Source of the DNA: JBBUX01 sp037445775
GTDB lineage: Bacteria; Actinomycetota; Coriobacteriia; Anaerosomatales; PHET01
Assembly (NCBI GenBank): GCA_037445775.1
Contig: JBBIJX010000029.1
Coordinates: forward strand, 1-20,556
DNA length: 20,556 bases
Direction: 5' to 3'
Shown: positions 7,346 to 16,507 of the stretch, in pieces
Numbering within the stretch: position 1 is the first letter of the stretch
Layout of the letters: each line of letters opens with the position of its first letter
Position numbers and translations under genes: made by a program
The notes under the pieces: model-generated
Told to the model about the DNA's origin: nothing
Seen by the model: only the letters and a program-made list of their open reading frames with translations
Databases searched by the model: none

Positions 7346-7831
7346 CTACCCCTTGCTCTCACCCTCGATCGCCGGCGCCTCGCCCGCTCCACCGATCGAG
7401 ACCTTGGTGGTCTTCGGTTTCGCCGCCTCGAGCGCTTTGGGGACGTGGACCTCGAGCATGCCGTCCTTGAACTCGGCCTTGATGCTCGCCGGGTCGACTC
7501 CCTCGGGCAGCACCATCGAGCGCTCGAACGAGCCGAAGCTTGACTCGCGCACCAGCCAGCCTTCGTCCTCACGCTCGGTCTGGGCCTTGCGCTCGCCCTT
7601 GATGGTGAGTACACCGTCCGTGACTTCGATGTCCACGTCCTCGGGCTTGATGCCCGCGAGCTCGACGTGCACGGCGATGTCGTCGCCCGACTGCTTCACG
7701 TTGATCCGGGGCATCCACGCGGTCGCCGTCGCCGGCCTACCCTCGCTCGTGCCCATGCGAGAGAAGATGCGGTCCATATCGCGCTGCATCTTGAGCACCT
7801 CGCCGAACGGATCCCACCTCATGATCGCCAT
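7346..7831 (-). CDS. Hsp20/alpha-crystallin small heat shock protein
   Basis: The 161-residue ATP-independent holdase has an N-terminal arm (MRWDPFGEVLKMQRDMDRIF), an alpha-crystallin domain from about 42 to 135 and a short tail. Family landmarks are VHVELAGIKPEDVDIEV, GVLTIKGERK, SFGSFERSMVLPEGVD and the A-x(3)-DGMLEVHVPK motif near the domain end. An I-x-I/V-like anchor motif is seen in TKVSIGG. I chose ATG 7831 because GGAGGTGAT sits ten bases upstream; a GTG/ATG eight codons earlier would place that SD inside the gene. It is a single gene, divergent from the DUF1016 nuclease. No HAIR or CIRCE operator was recognised upstream, so its heat-shock control is unclear. Confidence 0.95.
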   Translation of the reverse strand: MAIMRWDPFGEVLKMQRDMDRIFSRMGTSEGRPATATAWMPRINVKQSGDDIAVHVELAGIKPEDVDIEVTDGVLTIKGERKAQTEREDEGWLVRESSFGSFERSMVLPEGVDPASIKAEFKDGMLEVHVPKALEAAKPKTTKVSIGGAGEAPAIEGESKG

Positions 7832-7972
7832 GATCACATCACCTCCGGTTGTCATGGGCGCAACCGCGCATGGCGTGTCGCGGTCACACCGCTATTCACT
7901 CTCCGTCTAGCACCCGCCGCTTCGCGGATGTCAGACCCCACTGATATCGTCGTAGTCGCCCTGAGTTCTCCC

Positions 7973-7995
7973 GCTCCTCCACGAACAGGAGGAGC
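7973..7995 (+). promoter_or_regulatory. Perfect hairpin hiding the ribosome binding site of the DUF1016 gene
   Basis: GCTCCTCC (7973-7980) and GGAGGAGC (7988-7995) form an eight-pair perfect stem with loop ACGAACA. The 3' arm is the Shine-Dalgarno sequence, three bases before the ATG at 7999. In the mRNA the site would be closed, so translation should be low unless something opens the stem. Confidence 0.6.
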
Positions 7996-7998
7996 ATC

Positions 7999-9033
7999 AT
8001 GAACGACCTGCTTCAGGCTGTCCCGCCGGATGACGACCGGCTGTTCGCCGACGTCAGCCTCATGGTCTGTGGTGCGCGCGAGCGCGTCACCCGGACGGTC
8101 AACACCCAGCTCACCATGCTTCACTGGCAGGTGGGCAACCGCATCCGCTCCGAGATCCTCAACTACGAACGCGCCGAGTACGGCGAACGCGTCATCGCGA
8201 ACCTCGCCGAGCGGCTCACGAACGAGTACGGCCGCGGGTGGAGCAAAGAGAGTCTCCTTCGCATGGTCCGATTCGCATGCGCGTATCCGACCCCAGAGAT
8301 TGTGTCATCACTGATGACACAATTGACGTGGACCCACTTTGTGCAGCTCATCAGTATCGAGAACGAGCACGAGCGGCGCTTCTACACCAAGATGGCACTG
8401 CGCAACCGCTGGAGCGTACGGCAGCTACGGGACCAGATGCGCACCTCGCTCTACTTGCGCATGCACAGCGGCGACCCATCGGAAGAGGAAATCTTAACCA
8501 GGCTCGACGAGCTCCCTGTGGGTCATCCACCCTGCGTCGAGTCGACCTTCAAGGATCCCTACGTCCTCGACTTCCTGAATCTGCCTCGAGAGTACACGGA
8601 GAGCCAACTCGAACAGGCGGTCCTCGACGAGATCGAGCGGTTCCTGATGGAGCTCGGTGGCGGCTTCTGCTTCGTCGCTCGCCAGCAGAGGATGCGCGTA
8701 GGGAAGTCCGACTACGCGTTGGACCTGCTCTTCTTCCATCGCGCCCTGCGTCGTCTCGTCGCGGTCGAGCTCAAGCTCGGACCGCTGCGCCCTGAGTACA
8801 AGGGTCAGATGGAGCTGTACCTGCGTTGGCTGAATCGGGAGATGCGTGCCCCGGAAGAAGAGGCGCCCGTCGGGCTGCTTCTGTGCACCGAGTCGGACCC
8901 CGCTCTCGTCGAGCTTCTGGACCTCAACTCAGACGATATACACGTGTCAACGTACCTGACGGAACACCTGCCCATGGCAGCGCTCCGTTCCCGCGTCGAG
9001 GCCGTAGCCGATTGCCACACACTCGACGAATAG
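7999..9033 (+). CDS. DUF1016/YhcG-type PDDEXK nuclease domain protein
   Basis: The 344-residue protein has the YhcG layout: an N-terminal DUF1016 helical region (about 15-165) and a C-terminal PDDEXK nuclease fold (about 180-330). The nuclease core is visible as Asp in DYALDLLFFHRAL (near 239) and the E-x-K of VAVELKLG (near 255). Gln268, in KGQMELYLRWLN, matches the conserved helix after the core. The N-terminal LHWQVGNRI, YGERVIANLAERL and QLTWTHFVQLI are family-typical. Family members often sit beside restriction-modification genes or mobile DNA; here it stands alone between hsp20 and clpB, which suggests insertion into a housekeeping block. Its true substrate is unknown. The stop lies five bases from the convergent clpB stop. 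Confidence 0.9.
   Translation: MNDLLQAVPPDDDRLFADVSLMVCGARERVTRTVNTQLTMLHWQVGNRIRSEILNYERAEYGERVIANLAERLTNEYGRGWSKESLLRMVRFACAYPTPEIVSSLMTQLTWTHFVQLISIENEHERRFYTKMALRNRWSVRQLRDQMRTSLYLRMHSGDPSEEEILTRLDELPVGHPPCVESTFKDPYVLDFLNLPREYTESQLEQAVLDEIERFLMELGGGFCFVARQQRMRVGKSDYALDLLFFHRALRRLVAVELKLGPLRPEYKGQMELYLRWLNREMRAPEEEAPVGLLLCTESDPALVELLDLNSDDIHVSTYLTEHLPMAALRSRVEAVADCHTLDE
8299..8323. repeat. 25-bp perfect palindrome inside the DUF1016 gene
   Basis: ATTGTGTCATCA (8299-8310), a central C, and TGATGACACAAT (8312-8323) are exact reverse complements. The stretch is A+T-rich compared with its surroundings and encodes part of PEIVSSLMTQLTW. It could form an RNA hairpin or a DNA recognition site. 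Confidence 0.9.
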
Positions 9034-9038
9034 CGCAC

Positions 9039-11621
9039 CTACCTCAACACGTACCCGCTCTCGCCAGCGTCCACCGTGACGGTGTCGCCCTCGCTCACCT
9101 CGCCGCGGATGATCGCTGCCGCCACTCGGTCGACCACCTCGCGCTGGATGAGTCGCTTCAGCGGCCGAGCGCCGAACACCGGGTCGAAGCCGTCGAGCGC
9201 GAGCCGCTCGGCGGCCGCCGGCTCGAGGATGAGCCCGATCTTGCGCTCCGCGAGCCGCTCACGAACACCCGCGAGCTGCAGTTCCACGATCTTCTCGAGC
9301 TCGCTCATAGTGAGCGCGTGGAAGATCACGGTGTCATCGATGCGGTTCAGGAACTCCGGACGGAAGGTCGCTCGCAACGCCTCCTCAAGCATCCGCTTCA
9401 TCGTCTCCTCGTCCGCCCCGCCCTCAGCGAACGTCTGGATGTGCTGCGAGCCCACGTTGCTCGTCATGATCACGATCGCGTTCTTGAAGCTCACGACACG
9501 CCCCTGGCCGTCCGTGAGACGCCCGTCGTCGAGCACCTGCAACAGCACATTGAACACGTCCGGATGCGCCTTCTCGATCTCATCCAGCAGAATCACCGAG
9601 TACGGGCGCCGCCTCACGGCCTCGGTCAGCTGACCACCCTCCTCGTAGCCCACGTAGCCGGGAGGCGCGCCGATGAGCCTCTGGACGCTGAACTTCTCCA
9701 TGTACTCGGACATGTCGATGCGCACCATCGCGCGCTCGTCGTCGAAGAGGAACGCCGCCAGCGTCTTCGCCAGCTCGGTCTTGCCCACGCCCGTCGGTCC
9801 CAGGAACAGGAAGCTGCCTATTGGGCGATCGGGGTCGGAAAGCCCCGCACGTGAGCGCCGGATGGCGCCGGCCACTGCGGCGACCGCCTCGTCCTGGCCG
9901 ATGACGCGGTCGTGGAGGTGCTCCTCGAGATGCACGAGCTTCGCCATCTCGCCCTGCATGAGGCGCGCGACCGGGATGCCGGTCCACGCGCCCACGACCT
10001 CGGCGATCTCGCCTTCGGTGACCTCCTCCTTGAGCATCGCGCCTTCCGCCTGCAACGCCCCCAGGCGCGCCTCGCTCTCGGCAAGCTGGCGCTCCAGGTC
10101 CGGCAGACGACCGTAGCGGATCTCGGCTGCTCGCTGCAGGTCGCCCTCGCGAGTGGCGCGCTCCTCGTCGGTGCGCGCCTCGTCCAACTCGGCCTTCAGG
10201 CGTTGCGCCCCCTCAATGATCTCCTTCTCGGAATGCCAGGTCGCCTTGAGGCCGGAGAGCTGTTCAGTCACCGCGGCCATCTCGGCCCGCAGCGCCTCAA
10301 GGCGCTCCGCGCTCGCCGCGTCGTCCTCGCGCATCAGCGCCTGCTCCTCGATCTGGAGCTGCGTGAGCTTGCGCTCGATCTGGTCGATCTCCGTGGGCAT
10401 GGAGTCGATCTCAATCCGGAGGCGGCTTGCTGCCTCGTCGATCAAGTCGATCGCCTTGTCAGGCAAGAAGCGGTCAGCGATGTAGCGGTTCGACAACTCC
10501 GCCGCGGCCACGATGGCTCCATCGGTGATGCGTACGCCATGGTGGACCTCGTACTTCTCCTTGAGGCCACGCAGGATCGCGACCGTGTCCTCGACGCTGG
10601 GCTCGCCGACGACGATCGGCTGGAATCGCCGCTCGAGCGCTGCGTCCTTCTCGATGTGTTTGCGGTACTCATCGAGTGTGGTCGCGCCGATCGCGTGCAA
10701 CTCCCCGCGGGCGAGCGCCGGCTTCAGCATGTTGCCCGCGTCCATCGCCCCTTCGGCGGCACCTGCGCCCACGATCGTGTGCATCTCGTCGATGAAGAGG
10801 ATGACGCGCCCTTCGGCAGCCTCGACTTCGCGGAGCACGGCCTTCAGCCGATCCTCGAACTCGCCGCGGTACTTCGCGCCCGCGACCATCGCGCCCAAAT
10901 CGAGCGCGATCACGTCCTTGTCCGCGAGCGAACTCGGAACGTCGCCCGCGACGATGCGCTGTGCAAGCCCCTCCACGATCGCCGTCTTCCCCGTTCCCGG
11001 CTCGCCGATGAGGACGGGATTGTTCTTCGTGCGCCGCGACAGCACCTGGATTGCGCGGCGGATCTCCTCGTTGCGGCCGATGACCGGGTCGAGCTTGCCG
11101 TCGCGGGCCATCTCGGTGAGGTTGCGCCCATAGCGCTCGAGCGCCTGCATCTGCCCCTCAGGGTTCTGGTCGGTGACCTTACTGCCCGCGCGAAGCTCGT
11201 CGATCGCCCTCTTGAGACGCTCCACCGAGACACCTTGGAGCTCGAGCGCCTTGCCCGCCTCGCCCTTGTCCACGGTGAGCGCGAGCAACAGATGCTCGGT
11301 CGAGACGTAGGCGTCCTTCATCTTCTCGGCGTGCTTGAACGCGTCTGACAGCGCGGTGTTGAGCCGCGGCGAGACTTGCAGGCTCGCCTCCGCGCCGCTC
11401 ACGCTCGGCATCGCGTCTAGTGCGGCGGTCACTGCAGCGTCGAGCACTCCCGCGTCCGCGCCCACCTTCGCGAGTATCGGCCGGACGATGCCATCGGCCT
11501 GGTCGAGAAGCGCCTTCAGGAGATGCTCGGGGTGCACCTGCGCCGCGTTTCGCTCACTCGCTATGCCGCCCGCAGCCTCGAGGGCCTCTTGGGCCTTGAC
11601 TGTCAACTTGTCGAGTCTCAT
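9039..11621 (-). CDS. clpB: ClpB disaggregase (Hsp100)
   Basis: The 860-residue AAA+ protein reactivates aggregated protein together with DnaK/DnaJ/GrpE. In order it has the N-terminal Clp repeat domain (1-145), NBD1 with Walker A GEPGTGKT (206-213) and Walker B VILFIDEMHT, the coiled-coil M-domain (about 405-530, rich in Leu, Glu and Arg), and NBD2 with GPTGVGKTEL and VILLDEIEKAHPDV. The FGARPLKRLIQ sensor-2 region lies near the C-terminus. Length is normal. Start ATG 11621 has GAGGAG eight bases upstream. It is the last gene of the dnaK-grpE-dnaJ-hspR-clpB block. The hairpin-containing spacer upstream might hold its own promoter or reduce read-through. No HAIR operator was seen directly ahead of it. 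Confidence 0.97.
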   Translation of the reverse strand: MRLDKLTVKAQEALEAAGGIASERNAAQVHPEHLLKALLDQADGIVRPILAKVGADAGVLDAAVTAALDAMPSVSGAEASLQVSPRLNTALSDAFKHAEKMKDAYVSTEHLLLALTVDKGEAGKALELQGVSVERLKRAIDELRAGSKVTDQNPEGQMQALERYGRNLTEMARDGKLDPVIGRNEEIRRAIQVLSRRTKNNPVLIGEPGTGKTAIVEGLAQRIVAGDVPSSLADKDVIALDLGAMVAGAKYRGEFEDRLKAVLREVEAAEGRVILFIDEMHTIVGAGAAEGAMDAGNMLKPALARGELHAIGATTLDEYRKHIEKDAALERRFQPIVVGEPSVEDTVAILRGLKEKYEVHHGVRITDGAIVAAAELSNRYIADRFLPDKAIDLIDEAASRLRIEIDSMPTEIDQIERKLTQLQIEEQALMREDDAASAERLEALRAEMAAVTEQLSGLKATWHSEKEIIEGAQRLKAELDEARTDEERATREGDLQRAAEIRYGRLPDLERQLAESEARLGALQAEGAMLKEEVTEGEIAEVVGAWTGIPVARLMQGEMAKLVHLEEHLHDRVIGQDEAVAAVAGAIRRSRAGLSDPDRPIGSFLFLGPTGVGKTELAKTLAAFLFDDERAMVRIDMSEYMEKFSVQRLIGAPPGYVGYEEGGQLTEAVRRRPYSVILLDEIEKAHPDVFNVLLQVLDDGRLTDGQGRVVSFKNAIVIMTSNVGSQHIQTFAEGGADEETMKRMLEEALRATFRPEFLNRIDDTVIFHALTMSELEKIVELQLAGVRERLAERKIGLILEPAAAERLALDGFDPVFGARPLKRLIQREVVDRVAAAIIRGEVSEGDTVTVDAGESGYVLR

Positions 11622-11727
11622 GTCACGTGCTCCTCACGCGCCCCGCACCGGGACGCTACCTCTTGACGCTTCAGGCCGGTGCCGGCCGGCCCTTGATGAG
11701 GCGTGTCCACGCCCACGCGAGTACCCG

Positions 11728-11838
11728 TCAACCATGACCGCCGAACACCTCGCCGCTGTTCACCTGCTCGAGCCAGCGCACGATCCCCGACCGGGTATCG
11801 CCTGACTCGCGTTCCTTCCTCCACTGCCGCTCAGCCAT
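11728..11838 (-). CDS. Possible 36-residue protein between hspR and clpB
   Basis: An ATG six bases after the hspR stop opens a 36-codon frame on the same strand, ending at TGA 11728. The product is charged, with a basic-acidic first half (AERQWRKERESGD) and a short helix-like stretch (SGIVRWLEQVNSGEVF). About 80 percent of third codon positions are G or C, as in the neighbours. The SD is weak (AGAGTGG within the end of hspR). I recognise no family, and this may be chance. If real, it would be translated together with HspR. Confidence 0.3.
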   Translation of the reverse strand: MAERQWRKERESGDTRSGIVRWLEQVNSGEVFGGHG

Positions 11839-11843
11839 GGCGC

Positions 11844-12242
11844 TCACCACTCTTCGCCCCGCCGGGCGACCGGACCCCGGTGAACCCGTACAAGCGCCGT
11901 GCGCACATGGTTCGCCCGTTCGGCGCTGATGCGGTCCCGCTCCATCTTGCGGACATGTGTGCGCATCGCTTCAGCCTCAGACCGCAGCCGATCGATCTCA
12001 CGCTCAAGCGCGATGATCCGCTCGACCCCGGCAAGGTTGATTCCCTCGTTCTGCGTCATATGCTGGATCGCCCGCAGCCGCTCGATGTCGGCCTCCGAGT
12101 AGAGCCGCGTGTTCCCGCCGGAGCGCTGCGGGCAGATGAGCTGCTTGCGCTCGTATATCCTGAGCGTCTGAGGATGCACCCCCGCAAGCTCGGCGGCGAC
12201 GCTGATCATGTATAGCGGTCTTTCCCTGCCAGCGCGTGCCAT
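11844..12242 (-). CDS. hspR: HspR, MerR-family heat-shock repressor
   Basis: The 132-residue protein has a MerR-type winged helix-turn-helix (about residues 10-80): YMISVAAELAGVHPQTLRIYERKQLI followed by GGNTRLYSEADIERLRAIQHM and GINLAGVERIIAL. A dimerising coiled coil follows (about 80-112). HspR represses the dnaK operon at HAIR sites, with DnaK acting as co-repressor in Streptomyces. ATG 12242 is preferred over an ATG six codons earlier because GAAGGG lies nine bases before it, and the earlier one has no SD. The gene lies about 50 bp after dnaJ and in front of clpB, a normal actinobacterial position that makes the operon autoregulated. Confidence 0.93.
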   Translation of the reverse strand: MARAGRERPLYMISVAAELAGVHPQTLRIYERKQLICPQRSGGNTRLYSEADIERLRAIQHMTQNEGINLAGVERIIALEREIDRLRSEAEAMRTHVRKMERDRISAERANHVRTALVRVHRGPVARRGEEW

Positions 12243-12289
12243 GTCTAGGAGCCCTTCCATGTCCGAACGGCGCGCCGGCCGTCCTCTCG

Positions 12290-13396
12290 CTACCCGATGT
12301 GCGCCCTCAGATCCTCGTGCCCGTCAGCCGTGAACTCCCGCAGGAGCTCGCGCTGGCGCTCGGACAGATCCTGAGGGACGACCACCATCGCCTTGACCCT
12401 CAGGTCACCGTGCCCCGAGCCCTTGAGCTTCGGAGCACCCTTGCCTCGCACGCGAAACACCCTGCCGTGCTGCGTGCCGGCGGGCACCTTCAACTTGACC
12501 CTGCCACCCCCGGGAACCGGCACGTTGACCTCGGTTCCGAGAGCTGCCTCTGCGATCGAGATCGGTAACTCAAGGACGACGTCGGCCCCGTCGCGTGTGT
12601 AATACGGATGTTTGGCGATGCGGCTCACCACATAGAGGTCGCCCGCCGGACCTCCGGCCTCGCCGGATTCGCCCTTGCCCTTGAAGCGCAGCTTGCCGCC
12701 GTCGGTCGCGCCCGCCGGGACGTTCACCGTCACGGGCACGCGCCGACGCACGCTGCCGGCTCCCCGGCACGTCGCGCAAGGTTGCTCGATCACGGAACCC
12801 GTACCGCCGCACCGCGAACAAGGCCGCGAGAAGCCAAACATCCCTTGGCCCTCGCTCACAGCCCCTGAGCCGCCGCAGGTCGAACACGTAACCGGGGCGG
12901 TCCCGGGCTTCGCGCCGGAGCCGCTGCAGGTGGCGCAGCGCTCGGTGCGTTCGATCTCGACCTTCGCCGACGTCCCCTGGAACGCCTGCTCGAACGTCAG
13001 CGTGAGATCGACCTGCACGTCGGTCCCGCGGCGCGGCTGCGGACCGCGCGCCCGGGAGGCGCCGCCGAACACGCTGCCGAAGATGTCGCCCAGGTCTCCT
13101 AGGTCGCCAAGATCGACGTTGCTGACGCGCACTCGCGCACCGCCGGGCCATCCGGCGCCGGACGCCCCACGAGGCGCCTGCCCGCCGAAGTACTGCCCGT
13201 ACTGGTCGTACTGACTGCGCTTCTCATCGTCAGAGAGGACCTCGTAGGCCTCGTTGACCTCCTTGAACTTCTCCTCGTCGCCTCCCGTGTCCGGATGGTG
13301 CTTGCGCGCGAGGCGGCGAAAGGCCTTCTTGATGTCGTCGGCCGATGCGTCCTTCTTGACCCCGAGGACGTCGTAGTAGTTGGTGCTCGGCGCCAT
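12290..13396 (-). CDS. dnaJ: DnaJ co-chaperone with zinc-finger domain
   Basis: The 368-residue class A J-protein stimulates the DnaK ATPase and delivers clients. It has the J-domain (residues 6-72) with the HPD triad in RKHHPDTGG, a Gly-rich linker (about 73-125), four CxxCxGxG-type zinc motifs (CATCSGSG, CSTCGGSG, CSRCGGTG, CATCRGAG) between about 150 and 215, and the two beta-rich substrate-binding domains to the end. The length and order are standard. It starts six bases after the grpE stop, so it belongs to the same transcript. Actinobacteria often carry two dnaJ genes; this is the one in the dnaK operon. Confidence 0.96.
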   Translation of the reverse strand: MAPSTNYYDVLGVKKDASADDIKKAFRRLARKHHPDTGGDEEKFKEVNEAYEVLSDDEKRSQYDQYGQYFGGQAPRGASGAGWPGGARVRVSNVDLGDLGDLGDIFGSVFGGASRARGPQPRRGTDVQVDLTLTFEQAFQGTSAKVEIERTERCATCSGSGAKPGTAPVTCSTCGGSGAVSEGQGMFGFSRPCSRCGGTGSVIEQPCATCRGAGSVRRRVPVTVNVPAGATDGGKLRFKGKGESGEAGGPAGDLYVVSRIAKHPYYTRDGADVVLELPISIAEAALGTEVNVPVPGGGRVKLKVPAGTQHGRVFRVRGKGAPKLKGSGHGDLRVKAMVVVPQDLSERQRELLREFTADGHEDLRAHIG

Positions 13397-13402
13397 CGCT
13401 GC

Positions 13403-13966
13403 CTACTCTCCCGCCGGGCCCCCGGTAGACACGACCACCATCGCCGGGCGCAACACACGCCCGTGCATCTCGTAGCCCTTCTGGAAGACCTCGACCACTG
13501 TGTGGTCGGGAACCTCGGTGTCCTCCTGCGTCTGTACGGCGTGGTGCCGGTTCGGGTCGAACGCCTCGCCGAACGGGTCGATCGCCGAACAGCCCTCGCG
13601 CCCCAGAACGTCGAGCAGCTTGCGGCGCACAGCGTCCATGCCGTCGGCAAGATCGCTGCCGTCCGCAACGGCGTGCTCGATTCCGCGGTCCAGGTCGTCG
13701 AGAACGGGGAGCAGGTTCGTTACGATCCGCTCACCCGCGCGCAACAACGCGTCGTCGTGCCTGGCCTCGAGGCGTTTGCGAGTGTTCTCGAACTCCGCCT
13801 GGGCTCGCGCGGCCTTCTCCCGCCACTCAGCAGTCTCGGATCGCGCCGCCTCAAGCTCCGCCTCAAGCTGGTCGCCCCGTAGCGGGAACTCCGCTCCCAG
13901 GTCCGCCTCCAACTCAGGATCGAGACGCTCCTTTGGCCCGTCAACGTTCTTGGCGTGCCTCGACAT
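13403..13966 (-). CDS. grpE: GrpE nucleotide exchange factor
   Basis: The 187-residue protein exchanges ADP for ATP on DnaK. An acidic N-terminus is followed by a long coiled coil (about 35-95, with FENTRKRLEAR) and the helix NLLPVLDDLDRGIEHA. The C-terminal beta-domain carries the family signature: FDPNRHHAVQT, then HTVVEVFQKGYEMHGRVLRP and AMVVVS. It starts two bases after the dnaK stop and ends six bases before dnaJ, so the three genes are tightly coupled. Nothing unusual is seen. Confidence 0.96.
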   Translation of the reverse strand: MSRHAKNVDGPKERLDPELEADLGAEFPLRGDQLEAELEAARSETAEWREKAARAQAEFENTRKRLEARHDDALLRAGERIVTNLLPVLDDLDRGIEHAVADGSDLADGMDAVRRKLLDVLGREGCSAIDPFGEAFDPNRHHAVQTQEDTEVPDHTVVEVFQKGYEMHGRVLRPAMVVVSTGGPAGE

Positions 13967-13968
13967 CG

Positions 13969-15885
<1,917 letters not shown>

Positions 15886-16008
15886 GTCTTGTCGCTCCCC
15901 TTTCGTCTCGCGGCCTGCGGCCGCGCTGCTTCGAGTGTCCCTCAAGCGTCTGTCACGTCAGTCGAGTGTCTTCCTGATGCGGCAGCGCCCGTGCATCGCA
16001 TGGTGATA

Positions 16009-16029
16009 TGTGAGTCCCCTGTTGTCAAG
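16009..16029 (-). promoter_or_regulatory. HAIR-like HspR operator overlapping a TTGACA -35
   Basis: On the - strand CTTGACA-N7-ACTCACA matches the HAIR consensus CTTGAGT-N7-ACTCAAG at five of seven positions in each half, with the exact seven-base spacer. It contains TTGACA (16023-16028), a perfect -35, although no good -10 lies at the usual distance downstream. It sits about 125 bp before dnaK. Confidence 0.55.
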
Positions 16030-16045
16030 TTTTCTGTGTGTGCGT

Positions 16046-16079
16046 CTTGTATCATACCCTCAAGGCACCGCGACGTAAC
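16046..16079 (-). promoter_or_regulatory. dnaK promoter -10 within a second CTTG...CAAG palindrome
   Basis: On the - strand TATGAT (16051-16056) is a near-consensus -10, with a weak -35 (GTTACG, 16074-16079) 17 bases away. It lies inside an imperfect palindrome at 16046-16064 that begins CTTGAGG and ends ACAAG. One half matches HAIR at six of seven positions, but the spacing is two bases short. It may be a second, weaker HspR site over the main promoter. Confidence 0.4.
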
Positions 16080-16118
16080 GCTGCGGCCCGATGGCGCGGC
16101 TCACCACGCAGACGCCCC

Positions 16119-16147
16119 TTTACACGCGCGAGAGCGCTCTGTAAGGT
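16119..16147 (+). promoter_or_regulatory. Ferredoxin promoter
   Basis: TTTACA (16119-16124) and TAAGGT (16142-16147) are 17 bases apart, a good housekeeping promoter. The predicted start near 16154 gives a leader of about 60 nt. It diverges from the dnaK promoter. Confidence 0.5.
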
Positions 16148-16212
16148 ACGCACGAATGCGGGCCAGCCGGGCGCTCACGGGCAACCGGTCATCAGGCAGG
16201 AAGAGGACGGAC

Positions 16213-16401
16213 ATGCCCCGACCCATCATCAGCGAAGACGACTGCTCGGCGTGCGGCATCTGTGTGGATGCATGCCCCAATGACGTTCTTGAGATCGTCG
16301 GCGATGCAGCCGAGCCCGTGCATGACGACAACTGCGACGGATGTGCCGCGTGCATGGAGGAATGCCCCATGGGGGCGATCACGGAGATCGAAGAGGATTA
16401 G
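16213..16401 (+). CDS. 2[4Fe-4S] bacterial-type ferredoxin
   Basis: The 62-residue protein has two cluster motifs, CSACGICVDACP (from residue 12) and CDGCAACMEECP (from about 41). Each supplies CxxCxxC plus CP, the pattern of clostridial-type 2[4Fe-4S] ferredoxins. It should be a low-potential one-electron carrier in the cytoplasm, consistent with an anaerobic or microaerobic lifestyle. GAGGACGG lies just before ATG 16213. A much longer in-frame extension upstream runs antisense to dnaK and is not credible. The gene is monocistronic, with its own promoter and a strong hairpin 24 bp after the stop. Confidence 0.95.
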   Translation: MPRPIISEDDCSACGICVDACPNDVLEIVGDAAEPVHDDNCDGCAACMEECPMGAITEIEED

Positions 16402-16424
16402 AGCCTCGGGCACGACGAACGCAC

Positions 16425-16454
16425 CGAACGGGCGCCTTTCGGGGCGCCCGTTCG
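16425..16454. terminator. Strong hairpin after ferredoxin, probably bidirectional
   Basis: Arms 16425-16436 and 16443-16454 form a 12-pair perfect stem (CGAACGGGCGCC and its complement) with loop TTTCGG. There is no U-tract, as is common in high-GC actinobacteria. It lies between two convergent genes and could serve both. Confidence 0.75.
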
Positions 16455-16507
16455 CGCTTCTGAGGGGCTGACCCCGAGCGATTCCGGCACACGCTGCGTG
16501 AGCGGCC

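Noticed and set aside
7832..7998. HAIR or CIRCE operator ahead of hsp20
   Set aside because: No inverted repeat close to either consensus was found in the spacer.
9912..11348. 478-codon + strand frame
   Set aside because: It is antisense to clpB and mirrors its codon bias; no family motif and no ribosome binding site.
11622..11727. HAIR operator or separate heat-shock promoter ahead of clpB
   Set aside because: Isolated CTTGA strings occur, but none pairs with a second half at the right distance; only GC-rich hairpins are seen.
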